Source of the DNA: an uncultured Collinsella sp.
GTDB lineage: Bacteria; Actinomycetota; Coriobacteriia; Coriobacteriales; Coriobacteriaceae
Assembly (NCBI GenBank): GCA_902482615.1
Contig: CABTAA010000005.1
Span: 1-23,341 of the forward strand
DNA length: 23,341 bases
Reading direction: 5' to 3'
Numbering within the stretch: position 1 is the stretch's first letter; every line of letters begins with the position of its first letter. A program made the translations under genes and the position numbers. The notes beneath the pieces were generated by a model that saw only the letters and a list, made by a program, of their open reading frames with translations, searched no databases and was not told the DNA's origin. Positions 20,841 to 23,341 of the stretch are shown here, piece after piece.

Positions 20841-22097
20841 ATGGCATTGCAATTTACAGAGCGCGAGTTCATTCCCGTGCTGCTTGGTGGCGACATCAAC
20901 GCCTATTCGGTGGCGCGCGCCTTCTACGAGGAGTACCAGGTCAAGAGTCTGGTCTTTGGCAAGTATCAGACGGGTCCCGCGTACCGCAGCCAGATTATCG
21001 ACTACACGCCCAACGTGGATATCGACACCATGCCCGTGATGCTCAAAACCGTCAACGGCATTGCCCAATCGCATGCCGACAAGACTATTGTCCTTGTGGG
21101 CTGTGGCGACAACTATGTCGCTCTCGTGGCTCAAGCCAAGGATGCTCATGAGCTGGCGGATAACATCGTCGCTCCCTACGCGCCCTACAGCATGCTCGAG
21201 CAGTGCCAGAAGAAGGAGATCTTCTACGAGCTGTGCGAGAAGCATGGCGTGCCCTATCCGCACACGTTTACCTTTACCAAGGCGATGCTCAATGTCCAGG
21301 GTGAGGCGCCTGCCGAAGTGCTCGACCAGATCGATTTTCCTTACCCGATGATTCTGAAGCCTTCTGACGGCATCATGTGGTGGCAGCATGAGTTCGAGGG
21401 CCAGAAGAAGGCCTATGAGATTGCCGACCGCGCCGAGCTGGAACAGGTCATTCGCGATTCGTATGCCAGCGGCTACACCGACGACCTGATCTTGCAGGAT
21501 CGCGTGCCCGGCAACGACGAGTACATGCGCGTGCTCACCAGCTATTCCGACCGCAACGGTAAGGTCCGCATGATGTGCCTGGGCCATGTGCTGCTCGAGG
21601 AGCATCAGCCCCACGGTGTCGGCAACCATGCCTGTATCATTACCGAGCCCAACGACGAGCTCATGGGCGGCGTGCGCAAGTTGCTCGAGGACCTTCACTT
21701 TGTGGGCTATTCCAACTTTGACGTAAAGTACGACGAGCGCGATGGCTCGTTTAAGTTCTTCGATTTCAACACGCGCCAGGGCCGCAGCAACTACTACGTT
21801 ACCAACAGCGGCTTTAACGTTGCCAAGTATGTGGTGGACGAGTATGTGTTCAACCGTCCGTTTGAGCCGGAGTTTGTGACGGCTCAGGACGAGGCCCTGT
21901 GGATGGTCGTCCCCATGGGCGTCGTCGACAAGTACGTCAAGGATCCCGAGCTGCGCGCTAAGGTGCATCGCCTGGACAAGGAAGGCAAGGGCGCCGACCC
22001 TTCGTTTATGAAGGGCGACTTTGTCTTTAACCGCTGGCTGCGCATGTGGCACACCAAGCTGCGCCACTTTAAGCTGTTCAAGACGTATTACAAGTAG
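20841..22097 (+). CDS. ATP-grasp carboxylate-amine ligase of the D-aspartate ligase (Asl) type
   Basis: A 418-aa cytoplasmic enzyme. The N-terminal EFIPVLLGGDINAYSVARAF (9-28) closely follows the E. faecium D-aspartate ligase (EFIPILLGSDMNVYGMARSF). Later blocks also correspond: LVGCGDNYV (85-93), YPMILKPSDG (168-177, ATP-grasp lysine Lys173), EFEGQKKAY, VKMMCLGH-like VRMMCLGHVLLE, NFDVKYDERDG and FDFNTRQGRSNYYVT (Asp308, Asn310 for metal). Asl attaches D-Asp by ATP to the side-chain amine of residue 3 of the peptidoglycan precursor, forming the cross-bridge. The next gene is an Asp/Glu racemase, which supports this role. AGGAAG precedes the ATG. Substrate specificity remains inferred; other amino acid ligases share the fold. 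Confidence 0.87.
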   Translation: MALQFTEREFIPVLLGGDINAYSVARAFYEEYQVKSLVFGKYQTGPAYRSQIIDYTPNVDIDTMPVMLKTVNGIAQSHADKTIVLVGCGDNYVALVAQAKDAHELADNIVAPYAPYSMLEQCQKKEIFYELCEKHGVPYPHTFTFTKAMLNVQGEAPAEVLDQIDFPYPMILKPSDGIMWWQHEFEGQKKAYEIADRAELEQVIRDSYASGYTDDLILQDRVPGNDEYMRVLTSYSDRNGKVRMMCLGHVLLEEHQPHGVGNHACIITEPNDELMGGVRKLLEDLHFVGYSNFDVKYDERDGSFKFFDFNTRQGRSNYYVTNSGFNVAKYVVDEYVFNRPFEPEFVTAQDEALWMVVPMGVVDKYVKDPELRAKVHRLDKEGKGADPSFMKGDFVFNRWLRMWHTKLRHFKLFKTYYK

Positions 22098-22106
22098 ATG
22101 AGCGCG

Positions 22107-22159
22107 GCGCCCGTCCGGTTTGCATCGGGCGGGCGCGGGTATGATACGCGCAATTGCGC
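22107..22159 (+). promoter_or_regulatory. Hairpin, possible promoter and palindrome between ligase and racemase genes
   Basis: GCGCCCGTCCG (22107-22117) pairs with CGGGCGGGCGC (22126-22136), with no U-tract. TATGAT (22140-22145) is a possible -10. GCGCAATTGCGC (22148-22159) is a perfect 12-bp palindrome just downstream. The racemase may thus have its own regulated start, although co-transcription with the ligase gene is also likely. Confidence 0.4.
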
Positions 22160-22181
22160 AAGCGTCACCAAGGAGGCGGCG

Positions 22182-22928
22182 ATGGAAAAGCTGGGAGTTA
22201 TCGGCGGCATGGGCGCCGAGGCCACGTCGTATTACTACGACCAGGTGGTGCGTCATACGGCTGCTGCCTGCGATCAGGAACATATCGACATGGTGGTACT
22301 CTCCAAGTCGACCATGCCCGACCGCACGCTGGCCATTAAGACCGGCGAGCATGCCAAACTGCTGGCGACCATGAAAGAGTGCGCCCAGGCACTCGAGTCG
22401 CTGGGCTGTGCACACATTGCCATTCCCTGCAACACGTCACACTACTTCTATGACCAGATCCAGTCGTTTACGAAGGTGCCGATTATCCACATGCCGCGTG
22501 AGTCGGTGCGCTATGCTCTGGCCGGTGCGGTGATGGGGGAGTGCGAGTTCGACCCCAACCTGAGTATGCCGGCCGAGCCGGTGCATAAGATCGGCATCAT
22601 GGGCACCGATGGCACCGTGGGCGCGGGCGTCTACGGCCGCGAATGTAAGGCTGCGGGTGTTGAGGTCGTCTATCCCAGCGAGAAACGTCAGAACGATGTG
22701 ATGTCGCTTATCTACGATGATGTGAAGGCCGGACGTGAGCCCGATATGGATAAGTTCGACCGCGTGATGTGGGAGTTCGCCCGTAGCGGCTGCGACCGCG
22801 TCATTCTGGCCTGCACCGAGCTATCGGTGCTGCAAAAGTACCGAGAGATGCCCGAGATCACCCTCGACGCCATGGACGTCCTGGTGCGTGAATCCATCAT
22901 CCGCAGCGGCGCTCCCTACCGCCTCTAG
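22182..22928 (+). CDS. Aspartate/glutamate racemase family protein, probable aspartate racemase
   Basis: A 248-aa PLP-independent racemase. Two catalytic cysteines are visible: Cys83 in IAIPCNTSHYFYD and Cys211 in VILACTELSVL, with the N-terminal GVIGGMGAEAT signature of the aspartate racemase (YgeA/RacD) branch. Length is typical. ATG 22182 has AAGGAGG at about 5-nt spacing; an earlier frame start at 22098 would run through a GC hairpin. It lies 84 nt after the D-aspartate-ligase-type gene, so L-Asp to D-Asp conversion for the peptidoglycan bridge is the most economical role. Glutamate or broad-specificity racemisation is possible. A strong terminator follows. Confidence 0.92.
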   Translation: MEKLGVIGGMGAEATSYYYDQVVRHTAAACDQEHIDMVVLSKSTMPDRTLAIKTGEHAKLLATMKECAQALESLGCAHIAIPCNTSHYFYDQIQSFTKVPIIHMPRESVRYALAGAVMGECEFDPNLSMPAEPVHKIGIMGTDGTVGAGVYGRECKAAGVEVVYPSEKRQNDVMSLIYDDVKAGREPDMDKFDRVMWEFARSGCDRVILACTELSVLQKYREMPEITLDAMDVLVRESIIRSGAPYRL

Positions 22929-22946
22929 CTTCCGACCCGCCAAAAA

Positions 22947-22957
22947 GGGACAGGTTA
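22947..22957 (+). repeat. AGGGACAGGTT motif, copy 2
   Basis: Same 11-mer as at 8271-8281, again between a plus-strand gene and a terminator region. Here it is followed by AATTTTGGTAGGTTTTATC. It may be the edge of a decayed mobile or REP-like element, but no terminal repeats or transposase remnant are visible. Confidence 0.4.
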
Positions 22958-22987
22958 ATTTTGGTAGGTTTTATCTGGTGAAACAGT

Positions 22988-23025
22988 AAAGGCCTCGGCT
23001 CGTTTGGTGCGAGCCGAGGCCTTTT
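22988..23025. terminator. Convergent bidirectional terminator between the racemase and ecfT genes
   Basis: Perfect 15-bp arms AAAGGCCTCGGCTCG (22988-23002) and CGAGCCGAGGCCTTT (23010-23024) with a 7-nt loop, followed by T on the plus strand and TTTACTG on the minus strand. Confidence 0.92.
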
Positions 23026-23053
23026 GCGTTGGGCGGTTGCTGTCGGTGGTGAA

Positions 23054-23341
23054 CTAGAACAGGAAGCCGATGGCGATGAGGGCGATGCTGACGATGAGCA
23101 CGGCGATGTCCAGGCCCTTGATGGGATAGCGCTTGTACGAGCTGGCGCGCGTACGCAGATAGAAGCCGCGCTGTTCTGCCGCCAAGGCTGTGGCATCGGT
23201 CTTGCCCACGCTCGAGATGAGCAGCGGCACGCACAGTGGCAGCATGAGCTTAAGCTTCTTGATGGGGTTCTTGGTGTCGTACTCGACGCCGCGTGCGGTC
23301 TGCGCCTCCATGATGGCGTTCATCTCTTGACCAAACACCGG
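23054..23341 (-). CDS. ecfT: EcfT, energy-coupling factor transporter transmembrane subunit, C-terminal fragment
   Basis: EcfT is the membrane scaffold that couples the two ATPases of an ECF vitamin or metal importer to its substrate-binding S component. The window contains about 95 C-terminal residues; the gene continues beyond the right edge. The two coupling-helix motifs are visible as EAQTARGVEYD and ALAAEQRGFYLR (ARG and QRG; the second has Gln in place of the usual Ala). Between them is KLKLMLPLCVPLLISSVGKTDA. A final membrane helix (LDIAVLIVSIALIAIGFLF) ends the protein. The stop TAG is at 23054-23056 and the convergent terminator follows. Substrate cannot be told from this fragment. 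Confidence 0.85.
   Translation of the reverse strand, partial: PVFGQEMNAIMEAQTARGVEYDTKNPIKKLKLMLPLCVPLLISSVGKTDATALAAEQRGFYLRTRASSYKRYPIKGLDIAVLIVSIALIAIGFLF

Noticed and set aside
20823..22415. Long minus-strand open frame (530 codons) opposite the D-Asp ligase and racemase
   Set aside because: It overlaps two well-supported plus-strand genes and has no recognisable domain or SD; it results from codon bias.

Overview
The window reads as chromosomal DNA from a high-GC actinobacterium of the Coriobacteriia, most likely Collinsella or a close relative. This rests on base composition, strong G/C third-position bias that opens long antisense reading frames, and gene content. It is an inference, because no rRNA or other marker is present. 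About 19 protein-coding genes are tightly packed, with no CRISPR array, tRNA, rRNA, intact insertion sequence or prophage.

Layout. 1-963: C-terminal part of an EttA-type ABC-F ATPase with an in-frame TAG codon near the left edge, followed by two palindromic intergenic elements. 1178-3579 (minus): two genes of unknown function, a protein with low-complexity acidic and Pro/Ala linkers and a membrane protein with a Ser/Thr/Gln-rich tail. 3783-9373 (plus): nadE (glutamine-dependent NAD+ synthetase), a class I aminotransferase, L-lactate dehydrogenase and a YejK/NdpA-type nucleoid-associated protein. The aminotransferase and ldh both have structured 5' leaders. 9519-13320 (minus): a diaminopimelate/lysine operon, lysA-dapA, dapB, dapH, behind a lysine riboswitch at about 13388-13556. 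lysA and dapA form one uninterrupted 769-codon frame, while dapA keeps its own internal Shine-Dalgarno (SD) site and ATG. 13699-14886 (plus, divergent): an M20 amidohydrolase, probably the N-acetyl-diaminopimelate deacetylase. With the aminotransferase at 5881, the window may hold every acetylase-branch step from DapA to LysA except the DapF epimerase.

14989-15583: a HigB-HigA toxin-antitoxin pair with an operator-like promoter region. 15613-15936: small membrane protein. 16101-18580: a Tat-type lipoprotein whose SD lies inside a perfect 14-bp stem, a small putative helix-turn-helix protein and a membrane-anchored Ser/Thr kinase, possibly one signalling module. 18618-19751 (minus): a secreted coiled-coil peptidoglycan hydrolase. 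19986-20618 (minus): MOSC-domain protein. 20841-22928 (plus): a D-aspartate-ligase-type ATP-grasp enzyme followed by an Asp/Glu racemase, which suggests a D-Asp peptidoglycan cross-bridge. 23054-23341 (minus): C-terminus of an EcfT transporter subunit cut by the right edge.

The main theme is cell-wall precursor supply and wall building: diaminopimelate/lysine synthesis, D-Asp cross-bridge and a wall hydrolase. The most unusual items are the in-frame lysA-dapA fusion under a lysine riboswitch, the SD-sequestering stem before the lipoprotein gene, and the structured leader with terminator before the aminotransferase.
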